From the NCBI RefSeq assembly GCF_913778665.1, contig NZ_CAJYVQ010000002.1, positions 372,001 to 436,000 of the forward strand: DNA of 64,000 nucleotides, in the 5' to 3' direction. Of the stretch, positions 34,268 to 48,572 are shown piece by piece (position 1 is the stretch's first letter; each line of letters begins with the position of its first letter). The translations under genes and the position numbers were made by a program. This DNA comes from an uncultured Stenotrophomonas sp. GTDB lineage: Bacteria > Pseudomonadota > Gammaproteobacteria > Xanthomonadales > Xanthomonadaceae. The notes under the pieces are model-generated. The model worked only from the letters and a program-made list of their open reading frames with translations. It had not been told where the DNA came from and did no database searches.

Positions 34268-35461
34268 ATGTTCCTGCGCCGCAGCCTGCTGTGCCTGACC
34301 CTCGCCACCGCCGTCCCGGCGTTCGCTGCCGACATCACTTTCTGGGATACGCCGCAGCGCGGTGGCAACAGCTTCAACGGGAACCCGCCCGATCGTGCCT
34401 ACTTCCAGGCGCTGCGCGAGACCGGCGCGACCTGGGTGCGACTGAGTCCGGACAAGTGGAAAAGCGCTGGCGGCCGCGACTTCCTGATTGGCAATGCCGA
34501 CAATTACCAAGGGTTGGTGCAGGCCGATGTGGCGACCTTGCGCCGTGCGCTGGATGACGCCAATGCCTCGGGCCTGAAGGTGGTACTGGTGCCGTTGTCG
34601 CTGCCCCTGCTGCGCTGGAAGCAGAAGAACAATGACGTGGTCGACCAGCGGCTCTGGCAATCGATGGACAACCACCTGCCGGCGCAGCGCTTCTGGCGAG
34701 ACCTGGCTACGGCGCTGAAGGGGCATCCGGCGCTGGCGGCCTACAACCTGATCAACGAACCTTCACCCGAGTACGGCACTGCGCTGGCCGAGCATGCGTC
34801 ACGCGCGGCGATGCAGCAGTGGTACGCCAGCGTGGAGGACGGCCCGCGTGATCTGCGATTGCTGTACCGCGAGCTGATCGCCAGCGTGCGCGCGGTGGAT
34901 GCGGACATGCCACTGATGCTCGATGCCGGCTGGTACGCTGCGGCCGATGCGTTTGACTACTGGCCGGCGCCGTTGGACGACACGAAGCTGCTGTACAGCG
35001 TGCACATGTACGAGCCCTATGCGGCGACCAGTGCGCCGAACCAGAAGCGCACCACGCCGTATCGCTACCCGGGCATGGTGCCGTTTGGCGAGCACAGCGA
35101 ACGTTGGGATGCCCCGCGTGTGCGCAGCTACCTGCAGCAGCCGATGGACTGGGCGAAGACCCATGGCATCGGTGCCAACCGGATGGTGATCGGTGAGTTC
35201 GGCTGCATGCGGCGCTGGCCGGATTGCGCGGCCTACCTGCGCGATGTGCTGGAGGTGGCCGAGCAGCATCAGGTGCACTGGGCGTTCTATGCCTTCCGTG
35301 AGGATGGCTGGGATGGGATGGATTACGAGCTGGGCGGCAAGGCGCTGCCGTGGTCGTATTGGCAGGCGGTGGAGAAGGGCGAGGCAGTGCAGCCACCGCG
35401 CTCGTCGCAGTCGCCGTTGTTTGCGCCGATCCTGCAGCGGTTGAAAGACGGGGCGCCGTAG
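34268..35461 (+). CDS. Secreted glycoside hydrolase family 5 (cellulase-like)
   Basis: A 397-residue enzyme with signal peptide (FLRRSLLCLTLATAVPAFA, cut near residue 20). The acid/base glutamate is Glu164 in AAYNLINEPSPEY and the nucleophile is Glu310 in MVIGEFGCMRRW, with the barrel histidine/tyrosine pair in LLYSVHMYEPY. It acts on a beta-glucan, but the exact substrate is unclear. No carbohydrate-binding module. The ATG at 34268 gives the signal peptide. The stop TAG is part of a SMAG repeat head at 35458. Confidence 0.9.
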   Translation: MFLRRSLLCLTLATAVPAFAADITFWDTPQRGGNSFNGNPPDRAYFQALRETGATWVRLSPDKWKSAGGRDFLIGNADNYQGLVQADVATLRRALDDANASGLKVVLVPLSLPLLRWKQKNNDVVDQRLWQSMDNHLPAQRFWRDLATALKGHPALAAYNLINEPSPEYGTALAEHASRAAMQQWYASVEDGPRDLRLLYRELIASVRAVDADMPLMLDAGWYAAADAFDYWPAPLDDTKLLYSVHMYEPYAATSAPNQKRTTPYRYPGMVPFGEHSERWDAPRVRSYLQQPMDWAKTHGIGANRMVIGEFGCMRRWPDCAAYLRDVLEVAEQHQVHWAFYAFREDGWDGMDYELGGKALPWSYWQAVEKGEAVQPPRSSQSPLFAPILQRLKDGAP

Positions 35462-35480
35462 TCGCCCACCTTGGTGGGCG
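35458..35480 (+). repeat. SMAG/REP hairpin carrying the stop codon of the GH5 gene
   Basis: GTAG at 35458-35461, T, CGCCCACC, TT, GGTGGGCG. The TAG is the stop of the preceding gene. Confidence 0.85.
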
Positions 35481-35496
35481 GCTCTGCCGGATGCCC

Positions 35497-35520
35497 ATGC
35501 CAACCAAGGTTGGCATCTAC
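35497..35520 (-). repeat. SMAG/REP hairpin, minus orientation
   Basis: ATGCCAACC at 35497-35505, AA, GGTTGGCAT at 35508-35516 and CTAC. It faces the unit at 35458 as an inverted pair, between the convergent GH5 and katG genes. Confidence 0.85.
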
Positions 35521-35565
35521 CGGGCCATGGCCGCCGGGCCAGGCCTGGCAGCCCTCTGCATCACA

Positions 35566-37812
<2,247 letters not shown>

Positions 37813-37948
37813 CTACCTGTGGCCTGGCGAAGTGGAAATCCGGTTCAAGCCCACGATAGGCAGGGCCCGATGATCGGTAAATTTGATTGATTCAACCAGT
37901 GCGATAGCGGTGGCCTATGGGATCGTCTGGAAGGACGGTCGTGGCCGA

Positions 37949-38563
37949 TCAGCGTTTCAACAGGCCTGCGCCCAGCTTCATCAGGTCGCTGGCCCCGAAT
38001 TGGCCGTCGCCGTCCTGATCGAGTGCGCCACCGAGCAGGCTGCCGAGGCCGCCGCCAGCGTGCTGGTTTTCCTGGCCGAGTGCCGAACTGAGTTCGCCTG
38101 CACTTCCCTGCTGGGCGAAGCGCTGGGCCAGGAACGACATGACGATGGGGGCGAGGATGGCCAGCAGCTTGCCGGTGGTGCCGCTGTCCAGGCCGGTCTT
38201 CTGGCCGAGCAGCTCGGCCGCTTGCGGCTGCTTGCCGCCGAACACATGGCCGAGAATGCCGGCGCCGTCGGTGGCGCCACTGCCGCCACCGCCCATCACC
38301 GCGCCGAGGATGCCGCCCAGGTCGAAACCGCCACCGCCGCTGCCGCCGCCGAGGTGGTCGCGCTGCAGCGCATTGAGCAGGGACTGCGCGCCCTGCGGTT
38401 CGCTGGCGTTCTGGCCCATTGCGCCCAGCAGCAGCGGCAGGGCGCTGCCTACCGCCTGGGTGGTCTGGCTGCTGTCCAGGCCGAGCTGCTGGGACACCTG
38501 CTGCAGGCCTTGCCCCTGCTGCAGCTGCTGGAAAAGGGACGCGGCGAGGGATTCGGTGTTCAC
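37949..38563 (-). CDS. DUF937 protein with C-terminal EF-hand-like loop
   Basis: A 204-residue protein beginning at GTG with GGAG eight bases upstream. The DUF937/YidB-like region has LQQVSQQLGLDSSQTTQAVGSALPLLLGAM and a second copy of the same fold around LLGQKTGLDSGTTGKLLAILAPIVMSFL. Glycine-rich linkers join the parts. Near the end, DQDGDGQFGASD fits a 12-residue calcium-binding EF-hand loop. No signal peptide. Function unknown. Confidence 0.85.
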   Translation of the reverse strand: MNTESLAASLFQQLQQGQGLQQVSQQLGLDSSQTTQAVGSALPLLLGAMGQNASEPQGAQSLLNALQRDHLGGGSGGGGFDLGGILGAVMGGGGSGATDGAGILGHVFGGKQPQAAELLGQKTGLDSGTTGKLLAILAPIVMSFLAQRFAQQGSAGELSSALGQENQHAGGGLGSLLGGALDQDGDGQFGASDLMKLGAGLLKR

Positions 38564-38633
38564 GGCGGTCTCCGTTCTGTGAAGGAAGGACCGCCCGAGC
38601 ATAACGCTGGGTACACGACGGAAATGCGAAGGC

Positions 38634-38657
38634 AGCCGAGCGCGGGCTCGGCTCTAC
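38634..38657 (-). repeat. SMAG/REP hairpin, minus orientation
   Basis: AGCCGAGC at 38634-38641, GCGG, GCTCGGCT at 38646-38653, CTAC. It is close to the second palindrome at 38666. Confidence 0.85.
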
Positions 38658-38665
38658 AGCGTCAG

Positions 38666-38684
38666 CGCCGGGCCATGCCCGGCG
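38666..38684. repeat. Small REP-like palindrome
   Basis: CGCCGGGC-CAT-GCCCGGCG. Same stem as at 23443-23461. It ends six bases before the decayed mutS copy. Confidence 0.55.
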
Positions 38685-38690
38685 GGCGCG

Positions 38691-38885
38691 GTTACAACAA
38701 CGTCTTCAACCGGTACAGGGCTTCCAGCGCCTGCTTCGGGGTCAGCTCGTCCGGGTCGATCGCGGCCAGCGCTTCCTGCGCCTTGCTGGCCGGTGCGCTG
38801 AACAGGCCGAACTGCTGCGGTGCATCCAGCGCCTGCGGCGAGACCTCGGCAGCATGGCTTCGCTACCGCGCTTCTCCAGTTCGGC
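38691..38885 (-). pseudogene. mutS': Displaced, decayed duplicate of the mutS 3' end
   Basis: These 195 bases match the last about 195 bases of mutS (39785-39980) at nearly every position and include the stop codon. Differences are a few substitutions and one missing base (GCTTCGCT against GCTTTCGCT) that breaks the frame. Identity begins exactly one base after the stop codon and ends abruptly near 38885. It has no 5' part. It looks like the original gene end pushed downstream when a small element inserted in mutS. Confidence 0.9.
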
Positions 38886-39080
38886 GACCCCCAACCGTCA
38901 GCAAGGTCGGCTACCCGTCTGCCTACTGAATTTCACTTGTTCAGTTTAATTGCTCGCGCCTATCATGACTTGGCAGTAGACAGTCAGTAGCAGGCAGTCC
39001 GCGGCGACGAGATCGCAACTCACCTGAAGTCGCGGTGAGCAAATTCTGGACTGTAGGTAAGGGGACTAAATGGGGAGTAC

Positions 39081-39674
39081 ATGAAGTACATATCGCTGGC
39101 TATCGGGATTACGATCCTTCTCGCTTACTCGATGGCTCTATGGAAGTGGAAGCGTTCAGAAATCCTTCCATGGTTTCACACCGCGTGTGCAACCGTTGCC
39201 TCGATTCTGATTGGCGCCTTCACGGCAATAGCGCTCTTTGACTATCAAGAGTCTTCCAAACAAGAAGCAGACCGGGCGAGGTATCACGCTCTACTTTCGG
39301 TCGAGATCTCCGGGATTCGCGCACATCTGCTTAAGCCAACTGGCGCGACGGTTGAGCTGGATAATTTGGAAAATATCGATATTAGAGTTATGCATCTGCG
39401 CGCAGAAGTTCTTAGGGATGCGGGTCGTAGCGGCTTGTTTGACATCCAGCAATCGCAGCAGATGCTTGAGTTGGCGCAAAGCGTCGAAGCCTGGAACATG
39501 AAGACTGAAGGACTGATTGGTGCATTGAATGCGCAATCAGGTCAGCCGCAATACGGCGCGCGGATTCGCTGGTATAGCAGCAATCTGGAATCATCCAGAG
39601 AAGGACTGCTTGAAGGTGTCCGGTGGCTGTCGCAAAACATGGAACTGGAAAACTATCCAGCGAAAATGTACTAG
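39081..39674 (+). CDS. Orphan membrane protein with coiled-coil, cargo of the mutS element
   Basis: A 197-residue protein not recognised. Two helices (about 2-20 and 33-53) flank a short basic loop (WKWKRSEILPWF). The rest is a helical domain rich in Glu/Gln/Arg (e.g. QESSKQEADRARYHALLSVE and QQSQQMLELAQSVEAWNM). Codon use is AT-richer than in mutS. The layout (membrane anchor and cytoplasmic helical domain) is like many accessory or phage-defence proteins, but that is only analogy. Confidence 0.75.
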   Translation: MKYISLAIGITILLAYSMALWKWKRSEILPWFHTACATVASILIGAFTAIALFDYQESSKQEADRARYHALLSVEISGIRAHLLKPTGATVELDNLENIDIRVMHLRAEVLRDAGRSGLFDIQQSQQMLELAQSVEAWNMKTEGLIGALNAQSGQPQYGARIRWYSSNLESSREGLLEGVRWLSQNMELENYPAKMY

Positions 39675-39785
39675 TGCTGCGTTTTACTATTCGGGCTGCG
39701 GAGAAGCGCTGAATGACGCGCACGTCGGTGTGCATCTGGCAGGCTTCTGGCCTGCCATGCTTCAGAAACGATTCGTTTGGTGTAG

Positions 39786-42407
<2,622 letters not shown>

Positions 42408-42593
42408 GAGAACTTCCTACGGGTTGTAGCGGTCGATCGCGGCAGCTGACGGCGCGCCGCCGAGGCACCAAGTTTAAGCTGACCCACCGCCAAATCCGCG
42501 AACTGAGTGCGCCAAGCGCCCGGTTGTGGGCCGTCGTGCAGGGCGGCCATGTCCCCACAGGCGTTGGCAGCCTGCAGAAGGCCATTGCCGTCG

Positions 42594-43114
42594 CAGGGCG
42601 GCAACAACACCTATTGCCAGGACAACGAAACCGCCTGGATCGACTGGGAACGCGATACCACCGGGGGCCGGCTGGCCCAGTTCGTCCGCAATTTGCTGGC
42701 ACTGCGAAAGAACCATCCGATCCTGACCCGCGGCCGCTTCCTCAACGGCCAGTACAACGAACAGGCGGATGTGCGCGATCTGACCTGGCTGAATCCCGCA
42801 GGCAGGGATATGACCGATGAGACTGGAATGACTCGGGCGCGCGCTCGGTCGGCCTGCTGCTGGAGGGCAGGGCACAGGCATCAGGCGTGCGCGAGCATGC
42901 CAGCGACGCCAGCCTGCTGGTGCTCATCAACGCCTATCACGAGGGTGTCAAGTTCCAGCTCCCTGATGACGAGGGGGCCTCACTCAGCTGGTCGATGCTG
43001 CTGTCCACCGATGCAGGCCTTGGGGGCGAGCAGGACGTGCTGGGCGCCGGCCACTTCCTGGCCCCACCGCGCAGCCTCACCGTTTTCCGTTGCGGGGTAG
43101 CGGCTGCTGGCTGA
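42594..43114 (+). pseudogene. glgX': 3' fragment of glgX (glycogen debranching enzyme), frameshifted
   Basis: The first part reads QGGNNTYCQDNETAWIDW and later LRKNHPILTRGRFLNG and DLTWLNPAGRDMTDE, all from the C-terminal part of GlgX. Near 42825 one base is lost. The next frame then continues WNDSGARSVGLLLEGRAQA and ends with LTVFRCGVAAAG. The N-terminal about 500 residues are gone. The remnant abuts mutS upstream. Confidence 0.85.
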
Positions 43115-43124
43115 GCCATGCAGA

Positions 43125-43148
43125 GAAGCCCCGCTTTCCCGGGGCTTC
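43125..43148. terminator. Hairpin between glgX' and the PepSY gene
   Basis: GAAGCCCCG at 43125-43133 pairs with CGGGGCTTC at 43140-43148 around six bases. It lies seven bases past the stop of the minus-strand gene at 43155 and can serve both strands. Confidence 0.65.
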
Positions 43149-43154
43149 GATTGT

Positions 43155-43631
43155 TCACGCCATATCCCACTTGTGCGCGGCGGCGGGCTTCTGTTTGTAG
43201 ATCTCGCCGGTGAAGTCCACGTGCAGCTCCATCCATTCGCCCCCCTTCTGGCGGGCCAGTACTTCAAAGTGCTTGGGGTGACGCTGCGGCTGCCCAGCAG
43301 AAGTCCACCCCGCCTGTTTCACCGCATCCAGCGCGGCGGCGGGATCTGCCTGCACGTGCCTGCCGGCAGGATGGCCCGGCCGGTGGTGTGGCTTCTTGTG
43401 CTCGATGTCCACCCGCTTGCCGCCGGTGCGGGCAATGCTGAGCACCTTGATTTCCGAAGGGCGGCGTTCACCCTCCAGGGTAACGGCGAGGCCTGGCTCG
43501 AGGGCGAAAGCCTCGGCGCCTTTCGGCCCCAGATCGGCCAGATAAGGCTGGCCATCCGCCAGCAGAGTGAAGCGGTGGGCGAAGACGTGTTCAACAACGC
43601 CGGACAGGGCGATCTTTTCATGGTGCGGCAT
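43155..43631 (-). CDS. Small protein with PepSY-like C-terminal domain
   Basis: A 158-residue protein without a signal peptide. The N-terminal half (ALSGVVEHVFAHRFTLLADGQPYLADLGPKGA split by a turn) is an OB-like segment and the C-terminal half (AALDAVKQAGWTSAGQP, HFEVLARQKGGEWMELHVD) fits the PepSY pattern. A His-rich linker (HKKPHHRPGHPAGRH) joins them. Such proteins often bind or tune proteases or metals. Specific role unknown. Confidence 0.75.
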   Translation of the reverse strand: MPHHEKIALSGVVEHVFAHRFTLLADGQPYLADLGPKGAEAFALEPGLAVTLEGERRPSEIKVLSIARTGGKRVDIEHKKPHHRPGHPAGRHVQADPAAALDAVKQAGWTSAGQPQRHPKHFEVLARQKGGEWMELHVDFTGEIYKQKPAAAHKWDMA

Positions 43632-43754
43632 GTATTTCTCCTGAGAGCGCCCATGCTCGGGCGCACGTATCAGGTGGGTGCCGCACGGCGCGCATGCAAT
43701 GCAGTTCGATGCCGGAGTTCAGCGCAGGTTGCCCCACGCAGATTGCATGATCAC

Positions 43755-45380
43755 TCAACCAACGCCGGTCGGCCCTTCAAGAACCAGCCGTACTTTGCGC
43801 AGCAGCTGCTGCCGGTTGAAGGGCTTGTTCAGCACCTCGTACTCCGAACCACCTGCATCTGTACGTTCAATCCCGGCTTCGGCATAGCCCGTCGTCAGCA
43901 GCACCTTCAGCTTCGGCAGGCGACGCTTGGCCTCACGGGCCAACAGTACGCCATTCATGCCGCCGGGCATGATCAGATCGGTGAACAGCAGATCGAATAC
44001 CTCGCCCCGTTCCATCAGCGCAAGCGCCGATGCCCCATCGCTGGCAACATGCGTGTGGTAGCCGCCCGCTTCGAGCAGCATCTGCGCTAGTTCGGCGACA
44101 TCATCGCGGTCTTCGACAATCAGGACGCGTTCGCTGCCACCGCGGTCCATGGCCATGTTGGAGGGTGCGGCATCCTTGGTCAGCGCATCGGTCGTGGCAG
44201 GGAAGTACAGGCTGACGGTGGTGCCCACGCCGGGCTCGGAGGCGATGCGAACGGTGCCACCGGATTGCTTGACGAAGCCATAGACCATCGATAGCCCCAG
44301 GCCGGTGCCTTCACCTTCCTCCTTTGTGGTGAAGAAGGGGTCCATCACCCGGCGCACAATGTCCGGCGACATGCCGCTGCCGTTGTCCTGCACCGAAATG
44401 CAGACCAGGCGACCCGCCGGCAGATGATCGAGTTCGTTGGCAGCCGCAGCCTTGGAGACCTCCACATTTCGCGTGCTCAGCAGTACGCGCTGGTCCGGAC
44501 GACCCTTCAGCGCATCGCGCGCATTGATGACCAGGTTGAGAATGGCCACCTCGGCCTGGGTCGTGTCGATCCTGCAGTTCCAGAGCGCGGGCGCGAGGCT
44601 CATCTGCAGTTCCACGTCCGCGCCCACACGCTGCGCGGCCAGCTCCACCGTGGAGGAGACGAGGGAATTCAGATTGACCGTGCGGCCTTCCAGTTTCTGC
44701 CGTCGCGAGAAGGCCAGCAGCTGCTGGGTCAGCACCGCAGCTTTGTTGGCTGCGGACTGGGCCTGGGTGGCGGCGCGCCTGACGAAGCTGTCGGGCGGAA
44801 GCTCCCTGTCAGACGTCCCGGTGATCATCTCCAGGTAGCCGGACATGACCTGCAGCAGGTTGTTGAAGTCATGCGCGATGCCGCCCGTCAGCTGCCCAAG
44901 GGCTTCCATCTTCTGTGCCTGTCGAAGCGAATCCTCCGCATCACGCCGGCGCGACACATCAAGCTGCGAACCGAAGAAGTACACCAGCGTGCCGTCGTCG
45001 TCGAACACCGGCGACACAAAGAGTGCATTCCAGAAGGTCGAACCGTCCTTGCGGTAGTTCAGTACCTCGGTCGCCGCCTCACGGGTCTCAGCAATGGCGT
45101 CCCGGATCTCGGCGATCGCATCGGGGTCGGTTTCCGGTCCCTGCAGGAAGCGGCAGTTGCGGCCAATCAGCTCGTCTCGCTCATAGCCGGTCATTTCGAC
45201 GAAAGCCCGGTTGGCGAAGATGATCGGATTATCGGGCTGGTGCGGGTCGGTGATGATCATCGGCATCCGCGTGGTTTCCACGGCGCTGAAGAAGATGTCC
45301 GAGCGCTTGTCACCTACTGCCGCTTGCTGGTGGCTTCTGACCGCGGGTGCTGGAAATCCCTTGAATTGATCGTTCGACAC
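43755..45380 (-). CDS. LOV-domain hybrid histidine kinase (probable blue-light sensor)
   Basis: A 541-residue sensor. A LOV/PAS domain at about 30-140 carries the photoactive motif GRNCRFLQG with the flavin-reactive Cys76 and [12 protein letters not shown]. The kinase core follows: HisKA with [19 protein letters not shown], then an HATPase domain ([32 protein letters not shown]). A receiver domain with phospho-acceptor Asp in [14 protein letters not shown] closes the protein. Phosphotransfer from the kinase to this built-in receiver is expected. The start is GTG at 45380 with AAAGGA upstream rather than an earlier ATG. No output regulator is adjacent. Confidence 0.92.
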   Translation of the reverse strand: MSNDQFKGFPAPAVRSHQQAAVGDKRSDIFFSAVETTRMPMIITDPHQPDNPIIFANRAFVEMTGYERDELIGRNCRFLQGPETDPDAIAEIRDAIAETREAATEVLNYRKDGSTFWNALFVSPVFDDDGTLVYFFGSQLDVSRRRDAEDSLRQAQKMEALGQLTGGIAHDFNNLLQVMSGYLEMITGTSDRELPPDSFVRRAATQAQSAANKAAVLTQQLLAFSRRQKLEGRTVNLNSLVSSTVELAAQRVGADVELQMSLAPALWNCRIDTTQAEVAILNLVINARDALKGRPDQRVLLSTRNVEVSKAAAANELDHLPAGRLVCISVQDNGSGMSPDIVRRVMDPFFTTKEEGEGTGLGLSMVYGFVKQSGGTVRIASEPGVGTTVSLYFPATTDALTKDAAPSNMAMDRGGSERVLIVEDRDDVAELAQMLLEAGGYHTHVASDGASALALMERGEVFDLLFTDLIMPGGMNGVLLAREAKRRLPKLKVLLTTGYAEAGIERTDAGGSEYEVLNKPFNRQQLLRKVRLVLEGPTGVG

Positions 45381-45577
45381 GCACGTCCTTTGGCAGCGGG
45401 GGGCTGCTCCGTCCAATCGCTGGAGCGTTTGAAGGCGCACACGATGCCACAAGCAGACAATCGTGACCGCGTTCATTATTAACAATTCAGAAAGAAGCTT
45501 TGGGGCGTCACTGATTACTTGCAGAGTGCTAGCGCTGTGCGGTTGGCGCAGACCGTTGCCTGCGCCAACGCGTCTGG

Positions 45578-46471
45578 TCAGGCGATACCTGCACCGCCGG
45601 TTACGCCGAAGACTTCACCGGTCAGGTAGCTACCTTCCTGACTGGCCAGAAGCACATAGATCGGCGCGATCTCCACAGGCTGCCCGGGGCGCTTCATCGG
45701 CACCTGGGTGCCAAACTTGGTCACTGCCTCGGTCGGCTGCCCACCGGAAGACTGCAGTGCCGTCCAGAACGGGCCCGGCGCAACCACGTTGGCACGGACT
45801 CCCTTCTCTATCAGCTGTGCCGACAGTGCTTTGGTGTAGGCCACGATGCCCGCCTTGGTGGTGGCGTAATCCAGCAGGATGGCCGAAGGGTCATACGCCT
45901 GCACCGAAGCAGTGGTGATGACCGCTGCGCCCGGCGGCAGGTGCGGAACCGCTGCCTGGCAGATCCAGTGCATGGCGTAGAGATTGGTCTTCATCGTCTT
46001 GTCGAAGTCCTCTGCGCTCAGCTCCCCGATGCTGTCCCGATACTGCTGACGGGCCGCATTGACCACCAGGATGTCCAGGCCGCCGAAGGCTTCCACGGTG
46101 CGCTCGACCATCGTCCTGCACCACTCCGGGTCGGTGATGTCACCCGGCAGCGCCAGTGCCTTGCGACCTTCGGCTTCGATCAGTGCGAACACTTCTTCCG
46201 CGTCCGAGGCTTCGGACGGCAGGTAGGACAGGGCAACATCGGCGCCTTCGCGCGCGTAGGCAATGGCAGCAGCGCGCCCGATGCCGCTGTCAGCGCCGGT
46301 AATCAGCGCCCGGCGTCCATTCAACTTGCCCGAACCCTGGTAGCTGGTTTCGCCGTGGTCCGGCACGGGGTCCATGTCTGCCGCCTTGCCCGGCACCGGC
46401 TGCGGCTGGGCGGGAAAGGGCGGCTGCGGATACTGGCTGCGCGGGTCCTGCATTTTCAGACGATCAGTCAT
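45578..46471 (-). CDS. Short-chain dehydrogenase, YghA-like
   Basis: A 297-residue NAD(P)-dependent oxidoreductase. A proline- and glutamine-rich head (residues 10-45) precedes the Rossmann motif [15 protein letters not shown]. The catalytic Ser is in [10 protein letters not shown] and the Tyr-x3-Lys is LDYATTKAG. This head is typical of the stress-associated YghA/YhxC group. It is 38 bases downstream of the GH15 gene on the same strand, so probably cotranscribed. Confidence 0.9.
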   Translation of the reverse strand: MTDRLKMQDPRSQYPQPPFPAQPQPVPGKAADMDPVPDHGETSYQGSGKLNGRRALITGADSGIGRAAAIAYAREGADVALSYLPSEASDAEEVFALIEAEGRKALALPGDITDPEWCRTMVERTVEAFGGLDILVVNAARQQYRDSIGELSAEDFDKTMKTNLYAMHWICQAAVPHLPPGAAVITTASVQAYDPSAILLDYATTKAGIVAYTKALSAQLIEKGVRANVVAPGPFWTALQSSGGQPTEAVTKFGTQVPMKRPGQPVEIAPIYVLLASQEGSYLTGEVFGVTGGAGIA

Positions 46472-46509
46472 GGTCGATCCTTATCGTGGGGCGGGGAGGT
46501 GTGGGCCGC

Positions 46510-48354
46510 TCAAGGGCAGTCCAGGGTGTCTGCAATGGTGGCCATGGCCATTACCTGGGCCAGATGGCTCAAGCCCTGCGGGGTGTTGCCGAGGTAGTGG
46601 CCCGTGGCCGGGTCCACCATTTCGCTGAGCACGCTCTGGCAGCGGCCAAGCGCGCCGTTCAACGCATCCACGCGGGCGCGGGCGTCCTCGACGAAGCCCA
46701 GCCGCGCGTAGGCCTCAGCCATCCAGTAGGAGCAGGCGATGAAGCAGCCTTCTTCTTCGGGCATGCCCGAGTAGCGATAGTGAAAGCCGGATTGGCCCAG
46801 GTCGCGGTCGATGGCCTGGAGGGTGGCAAGCAGGCGGTCCCTGCCGTCGAAGCGGAAGCGCACTGCCAGTGCGAGCGCCGCATCCAGCTTGCCGCTGCCG
46901 GGATACATCTCGAAGGCCTGCAGGGCATCAGACCAGCAATGGGTTTCGATCCAGTCACTGATGCGGTCGCGTTCGCGCTGCCAGCGGTCACGGCACGTCG
47001 TCGGCAGCTGGCCCTGATCGGCAAGCTCGACCGCCCGCGCCAGCGCCTGCCAGCAGCTGATCTTGGACATCGTGTAATGCTCCCGCTCGGGCAGTTCCCA
47101 GATGCCGGAATCCTTCGCGCGCCAGTGGTCCGCGCAGAGGTCGGCAATGCGGGAAAGCAGCTCCGCACTGGCTCCATCCAGAATGTTGCCAGCCGCCACG
47201 AAGCAGAACGCGGTCTCGAAGATGTCGCCGTAGATGCCATGCTGGTGCTGGTCGCCGGCAAGATTGCCTTTCACTACCGGCTGCGTATCGCGGTAGCCGC
47301 GCATGGGCAGCTCCTGTACCTGTTCCACGGTCTCGCCATCGAGAGTGAAGACCACCTTCGGCCCGTGGCGGCGCAGCTGGCGGAGCAGCCAGGTAAACGC
47401 CGCTTTTGATTCCGCCTCCAGACCTGCGGCCAGGAACGCCTGGATGGTGTAGCCGGCGTCGCGCACCCAGGCGTAGCGATAGTCGAAGTTCTTGTCGCCG
47501 CCGATGCGCTCGGGCAGCGAGGTCGTGGCCGCAGCAGCAATGGCGCCAGAGGGTGAATAGAGCAGCAGCTTCAGGGCCAGCGTGCTTCGTACGAACGTGG
47601 CCCGGTCCCAGCCGTCGTAGCGTACATTGCTCGCCCACGCCTTCCATTCGCGATCGGTCAGGTCGATGCGGCCGTCGACTTCCTCCACCGACGGCGCCAC
47701 CAGCGGCTCATCCTCGCCTACCACGAGCGCTACCGTCACCCGCTCGCCGGCAGTGACCGTGCACTCACCGCTGGCACCCTCGTCGGTCCACTGCAGCTGC
47801 AGCGCCGGATGATGGATCACAACCCCCAGCAGCCGCTGCACATGGAAGACCGTGTGCTCGCCAATGGACGAACAGTAGGGGCTGGCAGACTGTGCGCGTG
47901 TACTCGGCCGCATGTGCACGGTGAAACGCACATTGCCTTCAAGACCTTCAATGCGCCTCGCCAGCTCACACCACGGTAGTCGACCGGCATTGCCGCTGTT
48001 CAGTGATTCCGTCAACGAGGCGCGCCCGGATGCCGTTGTAAACACGGTTTCCAGCACGTTGCTTTCATCCCGGTAGCGGCGTTCAACAGTGCAGGGCTCG
48101 GTAGGCGCGATGATGAAGTACCCACCGTTGCTGCCGTCCAGCAGGCGATCAAACAGCGGCGGACTGTCCATGTTGGGCGCACACCACCAGTCGATGGACC
48201 CGTCGCAACCGGTCAGGGCAACAGAGCGCCCCTCGCCCAGTGCGGAGTACTGTTCGATCGGCAGCGCGCCGTCGCGCCTGGGCTCACTTGCAGCGGATGT
48301 CTTGCCCTCCGTCGTTCCATCGAGGGGGAGGGCCTCGGGCAACGTCGGCATCAA
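46510..48354 (-). CDS. Glycoside hydrolase family 15 (glucoamylase/trehalase-like)
   Basis: A 614-residue cytosolic enzyme. The N-terminal beta domain has SVALTGCDGSIDWWCAPNMD. The (alpha/alpha)6 barrel contains GGDKNFDYRYAWVRDAGYTI and GDIFETAFCF, with DSGIWELPEREHYTMSK around the catalytic acid. Such bacterial GH15 enzymes act on alpha-glucosidic bonds, including trehalose. It is divergent from the hydrolase/dehydrogenase operon at 48573 and heads a unit with the SDR at 45578. Trehalose or glycogen turnover under stress fits this setting but is inference. Confidence 0.9.
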   Translation of the reverse strand: MMPTLPEALPLDGTTEGKTSAASEPRRDGALPIEQYSALGEGRSVALTGCDGSIDWWCAPNMDSPPLFDRLLDGSNGGYFIIAPTEPCTVERRYRDESNVLETVFTTASGRASLTESLNSGNAGRLPWCELARRIEGLEGNVRFTVHMRPSTRAQSASPYCSSIGEHTVFHVQRLLGVVIHHPALQLQWTDEGASGECTVTAGERVTVALVVGEDEPLVAPSVEEVDGRIDLTDREWKAWASNVRYDGWDRATFVRSTLALKLLLYSPSGAIAAAATTSLPERIGGDKNFDYRYAWVRDAGYTIQAFLAAGLEAESKAAFTWLLRQLRRHGPKVVFTLDGETVEQVQELPMRGYRDTQPVVKGNLAGDQHQHGIYGDIFETAFCFVAAGNILDGASAELLSRIADLCADHWRAKDSGIWELPEREHYTMSKISCWQALARAVELADQGQLPTTCRDRWQRERDRISDWIETHCWSDALQAFEMYPGSGKLDAALALAVRFRFDGRDRLLATLQAIDRDLGQSGFHYRYSGMPEEEGCFIACSYWMAEAYARLGFVEDARARVDALNGALGRCQSVLSEMVDPATGHYLGNTPQGLSHLAQVMAMATIADTLDCP

Positions 48355-48572
48355 CGCACCCGCCGGCAGGCGAGCAAGGCGGCCGGAACAGCGACAGGGG
48401 GGGACATGGTGGAAATCCAGACAGGGGGTGCATCGAACCTAGAGAGCGACCTGCGCAAACAGGGTGAGGCGGTGTTCAACGCCACGTGATCATTGCGCGG
48501 CGTTGACACCTGCATGCACGCCATGTGGACACGCCCACCACCATGCTCGCGCCGCTACACGCTGAGGTCCGC

